Of a stretch of 64,000 bases of DNA, positions 45,130 through 56,587 are shown one piece after another. Origin of the DNA: Bufo bufo (taxonomy: Eukaryota; Chordata; Amphibia; Anura; Bufonidae); contig NC_053390.1 in the NCBI RefSeq assembly GCF_905171765.1, positions 333,404,294 through 333,468,293 on the forward strand, read 5' to 3'. The notes beneath the pieces were generated by a model that was not told where the DNA came from, searched no databases, and was given only the letters and a program-made list of their open reading frames with translations. The first letter of the stretch is position 1. Every line of letters starts with the position of its first letter. Position numbers and translations under genes: made by a program.

Positions 45130-46690
45130 CATGCAGTTTCATTATTGTAAGCGTTGTGCAAAATGCCACAGGGGGCCGAGACTTTATCGCCCCACATGAA
45201 CCTGGAGCCGGCCTTGGATGCTGCTGTCTCTGCTGTGCTCAGAATGGCTGTGGGCTCTTCCACTCAGGTCCTGACCAGATGTGTTGCGAGTCTTCCAGTA
45301 TATGCAGCTGAACAGGAAGACTCGGGAACACATCCAGTGAGGATCTGACTGAAAGAGCCGACAGTGGAATCGACACTACTGATCGAACTATCTTTCCCAT
45401 GGATGCCAGGATTTTATGAAAAGCCTGAAGAACCCTTTTTTTCAACATAAAATGATGAGAACTTAACTGGACAGGTGAAGGACCTATATTTAAGAAACCT
45501 ACTTAGATTTTCCGTGAAATTGTTCTTTAATTAAAAGAGAATTTGTGAATAAAATGAACAAAACCATTAATAAGGGTAACTTACCAATGATTCTCATCTT
45601 ATGAATTTGAAAATGCTCTTCTCCCATTGAGTTGCTATTGTAATGAGCATTCAGTCTCAAGTGTTTGCACAAACAATTAGGTCAACAACCCCACAGGATC
45701 GCATTGACCAGGGGTCCTTCCTTATCATACAAGACAAGCCTTTTCAAAGCACTGTACAAGCATGCAGAGCTACTGTTGTTGATAGGAGGACCACACATTC
45801 AAATGGACCCGCCATTGTTCTAAAATGGGCCTGCTAGCCTAGTCTGAACCCTTTGTAATCCTAGAATGTCACCACCCAGCTCTGCAATAGATAGCAAGCT
45901 CTTCTGGGTAACTAGCACACTGCTGTAATGGAAGAAGCCTCCTGAAAGTGACACCAGCAATATCATTAGCACACAGTGCCAGATCAAAGAGGTGAATTGT
46001 AGCCGGTGAGATAGAAAACCCAGACTTCTTGGGAGAGATTGAAGAGATAATCAGCGAATCCTCTGTAGATTACACTTTGATTAATTTACAAAGTGAAAAC
46101 TAATTGACAGTCAGACTAAATAATTGTTGCAGGGCTCTGCTGTACCAAACTGCGTGCCTGGAAAAGTCCAACTGTCAGCGGAGATAAGGAGATGTAGGTT
46201 CTTACCTTACCTTTTGCCCTTTGTGGGTCCTGTAAGGTCAGGGATGACCGCCTCTGTTATTCTGACGTACACCGATCAATCAATGTAGACTGCTATGGGC
46301 TCACAGGAAAACCACAAGCGAGGATTCAGCATTTCCCTCATGCTATGGCTGGAGTTACTTACCCACAATGACTACCAATATTACGATCTTCTAGTATGTG
46401 TATGGCATAGTCCCCAGTGCCCTGGACAGGCCGCATTCACACCTCATTGTCCCCTCACACACTATGGATCATTTTATAGCAAGGAACCTGTGCAAATATT
46501 AGAAGAGCATACAAGGTATGTGCAGATGCTACCCATCACACTCCGGCACCAGGAGATGCCACTGACCCACTGGCTAGATGAGAATGCCACCCATGTGTAA
46601 ATGCTGGGGAAGGGGCCGTGACATGATAGTGCTCTACGTGCATTAGCTGTTTCTATCTGTCTATCTATTTACCCACCCGTCTATTATGTT
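45130..46690. other. Largely unique non-coding DNA upstream of tle1
   Basis: No element termini were recognised. AT-rich stretches with TTGATTAATTTAC and AACTAATTGACAG near 46,080-46,105 look unlike the repeats around them and could be regulatory, but this is not demonstrable from one sequence. Confidence 0.35.
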
Positions 46691-46694
46691 TCTT

Positions 46695-46744
<50 letters not shown>

Positions 46745-46748
46745 CATC
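46685..46748. repeat. (CTAT)n microsatellite
   Basis: About 13 uninterrupted CTAT units. Confidence 0.97.
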
Positions 46749-46762
46749 TAATAAAGTCCAAG

Positions 46763-47227
46763 GGCCAGATTTATCATTAGCTCAGGTCAGAATAATGGAG
46801 TGAAAAAGTCCCAAAAAAAGTCCCAAACGCTAAAACTGCGCACAAATTTGCGACTTTTTCCTGCTCTGCACTATGCTCGCCAGTTTTCTGAAAGTGGGCG
46901 TGTTTTCTTATGTAAATTAATCTCTAGACAGATTTACTATTGGGACTATTTAAAAAGTCGCAAAAAAAGTCGCAATTTCACTCCAGTGAGGACCATGCTT
47001 ATCTTATGAGACTTTTTAATAGAACATGCGACTTCTTCATAAAAACGTGCGACTTTTTCGTAAAGACGTGCGTCTTTTGTAAAGCCCCTTACTGACGGAT
47101 AAACTGCTACCGTCAAACCACATTTATTACAGTCTTAAAGGGCCGATCATAAGTCTGACTTGGCTAAAACTGACTTTAGCCATATGTGAAAGTGGAGTGA
47201 GCTGTCAGAGTCATGATAAATCTGGCC
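46763..47227. mobile_element. MITE with GGCCAGATTTATCA ends, 465 bp
   Basis: Inverted ends GGCCAGATTTATCAT / ATGATAAATCTGGCC, flanked by CCAAG on both sides (46758-46762 and 47228-47232). The interior is rich in GTCGCAAAAAAAGTCGC-type repeats. The superfamily is uncertain. Confidence 0.82.
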
Positions 47228-47257
47228 CCAAGTGTTGTGAGCAGAACTGCAGAATAA

Positions 47258-47667
47258 GGCCTCATGCACACGACCGTTGTTCTGGTCCACATCCAAGCCG
47301 CAGTTTTTGCGGCTCGGGTGCGGACCCATTTATTTCAATGGGGCCGCAAAAGATGCGGACGGCACTCCGTGTGCTGTCCGCATCCGTTGCTCCATTCCGT
47401 GGTCCCGCAAAAAAAATAGAACATGTCCTATTCTTGTCCATTTTGAGGACAAGAATAGGCATTTCTACAATGGGCCGCCTGTTCCGTTCCGCAAATTGTG
47501 GAAGGCACACGGGCGGCTCCCGTGTTTTGTGGACAAGAATAGGCATTTCTACAATGGGCCGCCTGTTCCGTTCCGCAAATTGCGGAAAGCACGCGGGCGG
47601 CTTCCGTGTTTTGCGGATCTGCAATTTGCGGACCGCAAAAAACGGAACGGTTTGTGTGCATGAGGCC
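47258..47667. mobile_element. Harbinger-type MITE, 410 bp
   Basis: Ends GGCCTCATGCACACGACCG / GTGTGCATGAGGCC with TAA on both sides (47255-47257 and 47668-47670). An internal direct duplication of about 80 bp ('ggacaagaataggcatttct') is present. Eroded relatives lie at about 57,988-58,268 and 60,164-60,465. Confidence 0.92.
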
Positions 47668-47720
47668 TAAATTTGATGGGATGCCTGTGGCTCTGGAAGC
47701 AATCCAATATCCAAAGTATA

Positions 47721-48858
47721 AAACAAAAAAATTCCACGGCACTCCCGAAAAGTAAGTCAAAAAGTGTTCTTTAATCACCACACAGCGACGTTCCAGTCCT
47801 TTTAGGCTGAGTTCACACGGGTGAGTATTCCGTGCGGGTGCAAAGCGGGAGGTGAACGCATTGCACCCGCACTGAATCTGGACCCATTCATTTCTATGGG
47901 GCTGTGCACATGAGCGGTGATTTTCACGCATCACTTATGCGTTGCGTGAAAATCGCAGCAAGCTCTATATTGTACGTTTATCACGTACAATATAGAGTGA
48001 ATGGGGCTGAGTGAAAATCGCAAGCATCCGCAATCAAGTGCGGATGCGGTGCGATTTTCACGCATGGTTGCTAGGTGACAGTTTATTCATTGTATTATTT
48101 TCCCTTATAACATGGTTATAAGGGAAAATAATAGCATTCTTTAATACAGAATGCTTAGTAGGTGGTCAATTGAGGGTTAAAAATAATAATAATAATTAAC
48201 TCACCTTCTCCGGTCTCTTCTTACTTCTTTAATCATGAGCTGCCGGCTAAAGGACCTGTGGTGACGTCAGATCACATGGTCCAATCACATGATCCATCAC
48301 CGTGGTGATGGACCATGTGATATGACGTCACCACAGGTCCTTTAGCCAGCAGCTCATGATTAAAGAAGTAAGAAGAGACCGGCAGCTACGCGATCAAGAG
48401 GAGGTGGTGAGTTTAATTATTTTTTAACCCTCAATTGACCTCCTACTAAGCATTCTGTATTAAGAATGCTATTATTTTCCCTTATAACCATGTTATAAGG
48501 GAAAATAATAACATCTACACAACACCGAACCCAAACCTGAACTTCAGTGAAGAAGTTCGGGTCTGGATACCACAGTCAGTTTTTTATCACGCGCAAGCAA
48601 AACGCATTGCACCCGCGCAATAAAAACTGAACAACAGAACGCAATCGCAGTCAAAACTGACTGCAATTGGGTACCTACTCGCGCGGGTTTGCCGCAACGC
48701 ATCCGGACCTTATCTGGACTCGTATGAACTCAGCCTTACTGGGACTTTTCTCAAACGGGGGCCACTAAAACGTTGCTGTCTGGTGATTAAAGAACACTCT
48801 TTTTTACTTACGGTAATTTTTTGGGAGTGCCGTGTAATTTTTTTGTTTTATCTATCTA
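47721..48858. repeat. Palindromic element split at its centre by a MITE
   Basis: The arm 'acaaaaaaattccacggcac' (47,722) is the reverse complement of 'gtgccgtgtaatttttttgt' (48,827). The arms also share 'gtgttctttaatcacca' and the CAACGT region. The 47,805-48,735 element sits between them. Confidence 0.8.
47805..48735. mobile_element. Harbinger-type MITE, 931 bp, largely palindromic
   Basis: Ends GGCTGAGTTCACACGGG and GAACTCAGCC, with TTA on both sides (47802-47804 and 48736-48738). Arms of about 150 bp around 48,270 are near-perfect inverted repeats including CTCATGATTAAAGAAGTAAG and CATGTGATATGACGTCAC regions. Confidence 0.9.
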
Positions 48859-49002
48859 TTTTTCTATATTCTATAATCTTCTACGTATCTAGCTATCAAT
48901 TTATCTGCTATTTATAAATCTATCATCTTTTATTTATCTAGCTATCGATTTATTTCCTATCTATTTATCCATCGACCTACCTATTATCAATTTTTCTATT
49001 AT
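48859..49002. repeat. Degenerate CTAT-rich simple repeat
   Basis: Imperfect CTAT/CTATTT units; the simple repeat continues after the nested MITE at 49,351-49,425. Confidence 0.75.
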
Positions 49003-49350
49003 TAGTGTTGAGCGCGAATATTCGAATCGCAAAATTTGAATCGCGAATATCGTCACTTCGAGAATATTTAGAATATAGTGCTATATATTCGTATTCACGA
49101 ATATGCCAATGGCCAATTGATTGCGAATTGAATATCGGCACTTAGCGACATCCCTAGCAACCAATAGGAAAGTCGACTACCCCTTAGTGTTGATCGCGAA
49201 TATTCTAATCGCGAATATATTACATTGCCGATTTTCGCAATCAAGTAAATAATGAATGATGATCACGAATTCTCGAATTTATGGCGAATATTCAGACACA
49301 AATTCACGAAATATTGCGAATTCGAATATTGCCTATGCTGCTCATCACTA
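49003..49350. mobile_element. hAT MITE, 348 bp
   Basis: Left end TAGTGTTGAGCGCGAATATT, right end ATGCTGCTCATCACTA, flanked by TCTATTAT and TCTATTGT (one mismatch). A second TAGTGTTGATCGCGAATATT at 49,187 suggests one copy inserted into another or an internal duplication. Confidence 0.85.
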
Positions 49351-49430
49351 TCTATTGTCTATCTATCCATTTTTCTTTCTATCCATTATCTATCTATCTA
49401 TCCATCTATTATCTCACTCTCTATGAATCA

Positions 49431-51384
49431 TCTGCCTTGGTACTAGAATTCTTCGGGCGTGTAATGAAGCGGAGCGGGCCCTGGCAGCGAGTTCACAGAA
49501 CTGTAACCTAATAAGTATTTCTCTTTCTAATCTTGACCATGCCGTGTTATTATGCAGACACCTGGAAACGTTTTACTTTGTAGATATATGCACTGCTGAT
49601 CTCCCCAGGGGGGTAATAAATGAGAAATGAGGAAATGTGTTATTTAGTAATAAGCTGGAACCCATGACTGAAAATTCCTCTAAAATAAACATGATGCAAA
49701 TCTTTAACCCATTTGATAAGCTGCCTGGCCTGGGAATGCAAAGGCTCTTTGTACTCCTTTGTTTGCATGATCTCTTAGTTCAGCCGAGAACCTTGGTAAT
49801 GTCACACGTTATTGTGACGATAGGGCGACAAGACTATCAGTATATACAGGCGGCTCACGTTGCATGCCGCTAACAGGGGCAGCGCAGAGGCCTTGTGCTT
49901 CATTTCCAATGCCATCTAGTGATCCCACGTTCACATTATTAATGGCCATACTGTAGGGCGCTGAAGGACTGAAGACTAACAGAAGGCCCTTAAGCCTGCA
50001 GGAGCATTAATCACCATATTATCCTTAGTTCTGGAGGATTATTACAATTATAAGCTAAATATGGTTTAATTACTCTTTATGTTTTTAGTGTTATGTTTTT
50101 GCTCAAGTTGGATTTCCCAAGCAATTAATGCCCTCGTTTCAAGCAAAGAGCTCTGCATTCATTTTGATTGTAATTGATGGTAACAACCTCATTGCATTTC
50201 TATATGTGGAGCGAAAATAAAAACAAGGGCTAATCATGTTCGGCTTATTACGAGTAAGTCTGATTTTCCAGTAATGTAAAAGCACATAAACTAGATGCCA
50301 CGTATAATAGGGGCTGCTTGCCGTATACTGGTAAGATATATGTTTCCTACAGAGAAGAACTACATCACCATTTGGCAAGGCCTGCGGACAGAGTGCATGC
50401 AATTACTTGAAAGGCCCCAAAAGATGTTGAAGTCCTTTATCCACTCAATCTCCAGGCAGAATGGTGGCTAATGGATATATAGTGGTTCCCCTTAGCACTC
50501 CTCTACGGCAGCACCAGGGTTATGGGCTTGAATTGAACCAGGGACACGTGTTCTCCACAGGCTTGGGTTGGTTTCTTCTGGTCTAGTCCTATTTCAGACC
50601 ACTGGAGTATTTCCACATCTCAGCTTCCACAACACCCAGATTCCACGCGGTTCTACAGAACCAATCTTAGATCACTGCACGGGGCAGGTGATTACAATTG
50701 AAATATGGACCCTAAAACGCAGGCAATGTGGGATTTCAACATGCCCGATCCTTTCGCATTCGGCCCACGGCTGTGTAATGTGTATACCCATCGGAAAAAA
50801 ACGTTTGTACAAATTCTTGTTCCTGATAATTGGTGAAGGTGTCACCAACACCCGATGAGTGAGCAAACGCTCATTCATTGAGTGAAAGCCTCGTCGATGG
50901 TGTACCCAAAATCATCATTTCTGAGCAGCAGACTGTGCTGTGTAAACAGGGATCAGTTCACAAAAAATGGATCTGTACGGGGAGGAGCGATCACAGTAGC
51001 GATCACTTACCCCTGAGTTCACATGTTTCGGCCACTTGGTTAAGAGAAACTGACCATTCCAGCATTTGTCACCCAGATGTCTATGGGCAGTTTGCAGTCT
51101 CTCGATGTTAATGTTGCAAGGCCTGGAAAAAGAAAAAATGGCAAATATTCTACTAAAACAGATTACAGGAGAGTAACTACCCAATATGCCGAAAGAGAAT
51201 ACATGGCGCAAGAATTCACATTAACTGGGGAACAGACAGAACAAATAAGGAATAGTGAATCGATTAGGTCCTTCCTATATCCAAGGATAGTTTACCCATA
51301 CAGGCGATAAAGACCACCGGCTCCTTTCACGCCTGCCGAGGTGTATGAATCCAATGCACATAAAAGTGACCCTCCAGTCCAAGA
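49431..51384. other. Mostly unique non-coding DNA
   Basis: No gene was recognised. An imperfect inverted repeat near 50,845-50,905 (GAGTGAGCAAACGCTC and neighbours) marks one dispersed repeat. The stretch 49,980-50,170 is AT-rich with TTAAT/ATTAAT motifs and free of recognisable repeats. Confidence 0.35.
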
Positions 51385-51805
51385 CAAGAAATTCACATCA
51401 ACTGGGAAATGAACAGAACAATCACCCGGTGACCTTCTTTTCACTTTGTAGATGCAGATTCATCAGTTTTCAGGCTCCTCTTTTGCCGTCCAAGATGGCT
51501 GCTCCACTTCCCAGACTACCTGGTGCTTACTGTGCATTTGGTAGCCCAAGACACTTCCTACTGCCCTTGGATTGGACAGAATTGCTCATGTGAACAATGC
51601 TGGCCAATCCAAAAGCAGGGCTGGACAAGTAGGAAGTGTCTTGGGCTACCAAATGCACAAAGTACATCAGACAGTCTGAGAAGGTGGGCGGCCATATTGG
51701 ATAGCAGAAGAGGAGCCTGGGAATCAGTGGATGGGCAACTAAAAGATGAAAAGGAGGTCACCAGATACGTTTTCTGTTCATTCCTCAGTTAACGTGAATT
51801 TTCTT
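51385..51805. mobile_element. Palindromic MITE
   Basis: The arms pair 'tttggtagcccaagacactt' (51,538) with 'aagtgtcttgggctaccaaa' (51,637). Pairing extends outward through GGCTGCTCC/GGCGGCC and GAAATTCAC/GTGAATTTTC. Target duplications are unclear. Confidence 0.75.
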
Positions 51806-52550
51806 CTTGAACCGGAGGCTCCCTTTAATATGCACTGGCTACTTACACCTCAGTAGGTTTGAAAACGAGCCAATGGCCTTTGTTGCCTGTATGCACCCAC
51901 TGTATGCACCCATTGGTTAAAGGGATTGTGCAACTGTGGGTTAAAGGGGTCTCAGCTCCTTCGCTGTCCAATTAGCGCTACTCTTCACACCCCACCATTT
52001 TATATGTATCGGGATATCTATATTATGCATGGCGCCAATATACGCCGATGAATTGTACAACATATACTGTTAGCTGACCCTTTAGCGAAGCTTCATGTCA
52101 GTAGGTGGCACCTATGGGTGGCAGCGCCATGGGAAGTCAATGGAGATCTCAGAAGTGTTTTCCTATGGGTGGTCCGTGCGCAGACCCCCACTTGTGCTTG
52201 GCCTCCATGTATGTCATCTTCCTGTTTGACCCCGCTGCAGCGGTGACCTGCTCCCACTGCATCACAGGGCCATTTATCAAGACAGGAAGGGAGCGAGTCA
52301 CGGCTGTGGCCAGCAATTGGCTGCAGCAGTGTCAAACAGGAAGATTGCGTGGAGCTTCACCACAAGGTTGTACAAGTCATCGGAGTATGTAGGCGCCATA
52401 CATGACATAGATATCCCATTGGCCGTCCCTCTTTCCTCCATTAGCCGCAGGAAGCATCCAGTCCCCAGAAATAGTCTGAGAAATGCACTCCCATAGATTC
52501 TAGCATTATAAACACACACACGCCGCCTGACGCTCTCGGCCCCACGTTAC
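51806..52550. other. Non-coding, with a dispersed repeat at about 52,085-52,400
   Basis: 'cttcctgtttgaccccgctg' (52,220) pairs with 'cagtgtcaaacaggaag' (52,327), an eroded inverted repeat. No gene was recognised. Confidence 0.45.
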
Positions 52551-52552
52551 TT

Positions 52553-52850
52553 TGATTGACAGCCCGGCAGCTACTTCTCCATCTCACCACCCTTCCCATT
52601 CCGACTGCCAGTTAGTCCCTCCCCTGCACTCACGCTATTGGCTGCTCGTTGCACCTTGCCGTCCGGGTGGAAGGCTTCCCCAGGAACGACAAGGGGAGAG
52701 CGCCGATTGGCTGTAGCGTGTAGAGGACGTCATGACCCCACGTTGGTCCAGCAGTGCGGCGATTGGCCGAGGCCCGCCGAAGCTAGCATGGTTTGGGCGG
52801 GGCTGGGTTCTGGTTAGCTGGAGGAGTGTGAAACCGCGTGTTAATGTAAC
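52553..52850 (+). promoter_or_regulatory. tle1: CpG-island promoter of tle1
   Basis: The sequence turns GC- and CpG-rich. Three inverted CCAAT boxes (ATTGG at 52637, 52706 and 52762), a CRE-like GACGTCAT (52726-52733) and a GC box GGGCGGGG (52795-52802) lie 600-800 bp before the start codon. There is no TATA box. Start of transcription is probably near 52,820-52,860, followed by a long GC-rich 5' UTR (to 53,427). This is the pattern of a broadly expressed developmental gene; exact start sites are inferred. Confidence 0.7.
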
Positions 52851-53427
52851 CAGTTGTGGAGAGGAGAGGACGGCCGGAGTCGTCGTCAGTGTCCCGAGTC
52901 CGGTGCTGCTAGTGGGAGCCTCCGCCGAGGCCTGGATCCCGTGTCCGGCAGCTGGGTGTTGGAAGAAGTTTCCGCGGGCGTGTGGGTCCCCGCACTTTGT
53001 TCCCTGGCCCTGGAAGGAGGGCGAAGAGCGGGCGGAGCTGCTAATTAGCCGTCGGAACTACGGGCTGTTGTTGGGAGTCTTTGTGTTCCCGCCGCCTCCC
53101 TCCAGCTGGATGGTTACGGATTGCTGCTGGGGCTGCGTCCTCTCCCACCCAACCCCCCGCCGTGTGCACTGCTGATCCCCCTCCTCGGCTGGGGGCCTTG
53201 TGGATCTATCGGAGAGGAGCGGAAACTTAGCCGGGAAAGTTTGCTTGTCGCCCGGGCTGCGGGCCGGCTGGCTCCTTGTTCTCCGCAGACAAAGGGCGCC
53301 GGGGAGGATGCTGGGGGCACGCCGCGTGTAGCCGCCCGTGCCCGCCGCTCACCAGCACTGCCAGCGGAGTCGGCACAAGCACCCGAGAATTGAGCTGCAA
53401 AGGAGCAAAGCGGCGGCTGGGAGAGCC

Positions 53428-54642
53428 ATGTTTCCCCAGGGCAGACACCCGGTGAGTCGGGCGGGTGTCACCCCATGCCATCTGTTCGGTGTGGGGGGAG
53501 GGCACTGTTCATGTAGTCGCTGCCACCCACTCTAACGGGTGCCATCCAGCCTTTACTTCCTGCTTCCTTTATGCCTTTCTCAGTAGATGGGGAGGCAGAA
53601 ATAGCCTCTGTCCCCACGTGGGGAGAGCACAGCCCCTTGTCTCTTTACTGCCCCCTGGCTGCTGTCTTCACAACTTCAGGCACGGTATCATTGACACTTG
53701 CATGGATGTGGAGGCAATGGCCTCATGTCATGGTCTTTCTGGTGGGAGGTCAGGTAGCTGGCTGCTTCCAGGGAACAATAGACTGCATTGAACCTTTGGG
53801 GATCCTTCTGATGTGTAAATTGTACGTCCATTCTGAATCGGCGGTGAGATGATCTGGAAATGCGCCACCATGTTCCCAGCTCTCTGTCAGGGATGCCAAA
53901 GCTGCATGGTCCTTTAGGGAGGCCTTGGGCCTAGGCTTATTGGTCACACGGACAGATTTGTCTCGTGACGTTGAGGTGACCAACCTTAGAGAAGAAGGCA
54001 CCTCAGAACGTGTCATTAGCAATGGGAGCTTTCATGAAATCGGTGGACACGTGTACCAGTAATGAATATAAATGGTGATGTTTAGATCCTGCAAGACATT
54101 GGAAATCCTTGACTGTTAGAGCTCCAGAGCTGAAGGGTATGGAACACTACACCTTGAGTCCCAGATGTTAGATGTGTCACCCCACATGGTTATGGGCGAT
54201 AGTCCAGGCCTGGTGGGGGTTCAGCTGCAGGTGAGGGTTATATCCTGCAGGTGAGGGGTTGGAACAGTGTGTCACACCTATTCCTGCTCCATCCGTCCAG
54301 AGAACAGTATTGGCTGTGTTTGGTGGTAATGCATTCATTCTGCTGTCGAATGAGTTAATCGGCATTCCTGCTTTGCTTGGCAGGTCTCATGGAAACATTT
54401 CTTGGTGGCTTCTAGGAGACCCTTATGGGAATAAGACTGCAGGGTATTATATCTGCTTTGCCTCGAGTATCATTGAAGTGGAAGCTGTATTGAAGGTTTT
54501 GTGTTAATATTTAATTTCACTCCTGTCTTTTGGTTCCTCAGACGCCGCACCAGGCCGCAGGCCAGCCATTTAAATTCACCATCCCAGAGTCCTTGGACCG
54601 GATCAAGGAAGAATTTCAGTTTCTCCAAGCGCAGTATCACAG
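53428..54642 (+). CDS. tle1: Groucho/TLE co-repressor TLE1, exons 1 and 2 (partial)
   Basis: Exon 1 coding part is 53428-53451 (MFPQGRHP), donor CCG|GTGAGT. Exon 2 is 54542-54642 ([20 protein letters not shown], then [13 protein letters not shown]), after a pyrimidine-rich stretch ending CTCAG and before donor AG|GTGAGG. Phases join correctly and exon 2 ends two bases into the Ser codon that follows QYH in all TLE proteins. This is the start of the Q domain, which forms coiled-coil tetramers and binds TCF/LEF. TLE proteins are nuclear co-repressors without DNA binding of their own, acting with Hes, Runx and TCF factors and ending in a WD40 propeller. MFPQ and [19 protein letters not shown] fit TLE1 better than TLE2, TLE3 or TLE4. 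Later exons lie beyond the window. Confidence 0.92.
53452..54541 (+). other. tle1: tle1 intron 1
   Basis: A 1,090-bp GT-AG intron. No transposon termini were recognised in it, in contrast to the intron that follows. Confidence 0.85.
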
Positions 54643-55049
54643 GTGAGGGTTACACCGTGTGAAATCAACGTGACCACTTTTCCACCATGACATGGACTTT
54701 CAAGGATCACACTGGACTAATGTTATATTTGTGAAGTGAGCATCCTTTTAGTGCTTCATAGAAACCTCCTGAAAGGCCCTTGTGAGAACTGTGTGTATTT
54801 ATGGTGGCAAAGGTCTCATTGGATCCAATCAGGAAGCAGGGAAGGTTTTATGGGACTGTTGGGGGGGAAGTGGCAATAAAACTGACCCCAGAGACCTTGT
54901 TGGGGATAAGTGGCTTTCCATGATATGGTGTTGAAGTCTCGGTGATATTACGTCACTGTAGGGTCGCATGATCCATAAATCTGGCTCTGGGTGACAGGGT
55001 TGTAGGGAATGGGAATAATTTGATAAATGTATGTATTTTTTTGTTTTCA

Positions 55050-55445
55050 GGGGGTTTTGCAAGGGATATCGGTATCTGATCGGTGGGGACCCCTGCCAAT
55101 CAGCTGTTTGAAAAGGCAGCGGTGGTCGCAGTAGGCCTTCACGCAGCTTAGCCTAGGCCATGTGACGTCACGTTCATGGGTCACATGGCCTAGGCACAAC
55201 TCGGCCCCATAGAAGTGAATGGGGCTGAGCTTGATACCAAGCACAACTGCTATACAATGTACAGTGCTGTGCTTGGTGAGTATGGAGAAGGCCACGGCAC
55301 TACTGCAAGTGCAGTGCCTTCTCGAGCCACTAGGGGGAGTATGGTATCTTTGGCACTGACTGAGATAGCAGTAGCAGAGTGCTGTGGTCAGAGGGTATCC
55401 CAGCAGTCAAGTGACATTGCTTCTGACTGTAGTACCCCTTTTAAG
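55050..55445. repeat. Dispersed MITE-like repeat
   Basis: Contains 'ggccatgtgacgtcacgttc' paired with 'gggtcacatggcctagg' and the common frog-type 'ccccatagaagtgaatgggg'. Outer ends AGGGGGTTTTGCAAGG and GTACCCCTTTTA may be the termini. Confidence 0.5.
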
Positions 55446-56419
55446 AGCATCTTCTAGGTCACGGCCACACATAGGATGGCTGGTTCTTGCCATATATCCG
55501 CAGCGGATTTTCCACATCAAAATGCATCCTGTGTGGATGGACCCATACTTTCTGGAAGGATGAGGCCTATTATTTTTTAGCTGTTCTGCAGTTATGACTC
55601 ATCTACACTGGTGTAGATGTTGCAGAGGTCAGTAACACCCAGGTGCTGGTTCTGTAGAGGGGGTGCAAAGGTCTCTGTATAGTATGAGGATAACAGTGCT
55701 GGCACTTGGCAGGTAAAGACACCTAGTAATGCTAATTCTACCATACTAGTGCCTACATCCCTTTTATAATATGGAGTGAAGGTTTAGGGTGGCCCTGGTA
55801 AAGATTTTGCAGTAGGCCTGAGAAACCTAAAGCTGGCCATACACATTATACTTTTGTCGGCAGAACCTGCGGAGTACTATGGGTTCGGCTGACACTGTAA
55901 TGTGTGTGTGTGGGGGGCGTTCCTGGCTCTCCCTTAACAGATAATGTCAAGGGAGACAAGAATTGGGTGAAATGAATATTTTTGCCCGATCCTTTTGTTC
56001 TCCAGGGAGTTAAGCCACCACCAGAAGTCTTCCAGCGTCTTTCTCCCCCTCTCCAGGTAAAACGCAGACAAGTTTGCCCTGCCGAATGTTTATGTATATT
56101 GGGTATCGGGAGAGATGGCTGTCGTTCAGCTGACAGCTATTGGATGTGCCTGGGCAGCTTAAAGGGCCGCATACCCCTTTAACAGCTGTCGGCAGAGTCA
56201 TGGTTTGGCCAGCCGCTATGTCTCCTGCTTCCTCCATACACACAACCCATTCGGTTCAGCCACACATGTATTTGTATTCAGAGGGAAGAGAGGAAAGCTT
56301 CTTCTGCCAGAGTGAGGTTGGGTAAAAGTATCCATTTCGCCTGATCTTTCTCTCCCCATACAAATCAGACCAGGTCCGAATATGTATGGGGTCCTTAATT
56401 AAAGCTACTGTACACCTAT

Positions 56420-56587
56420 GGGGTAATTTATAAAACTGGTGTTAATTAGAACTAGCTTTGTTGCCCATAGCAACCAATCAGATTCCTCCTTTCATTTTGA
56501 TAGCTCCTTTGGAAAATGAAAGGTGGACTCTGGTTGCTATGGGCAACTAAGTCAGTTCTACTTTACACCAGTCTGATAAATGACCCC
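56420..56587. mobile_element. Palindromic MITE, 168 bp
   Basis: Ends GGGGTAATTTATAAA / TGATAAATGACCCC. The long hairpin arms include GTTGCCCATAGCAACCA and TGGTTGCTATGGGCAAC. No clear target duplication was found. Confidence 0.85.

Noticed and set aside
46295..46600. 101-codon + frame upstream of tle1
   Set aside because: No similarity recognised, no splice or promoter support; length is within chance expectation.
52732..53175. 147-codon frame in the tle1 5' region
   Set aside because: GC-rich 5' UTR/CpG-island sequence, no similarity to known proteins, overlaps other open frames.
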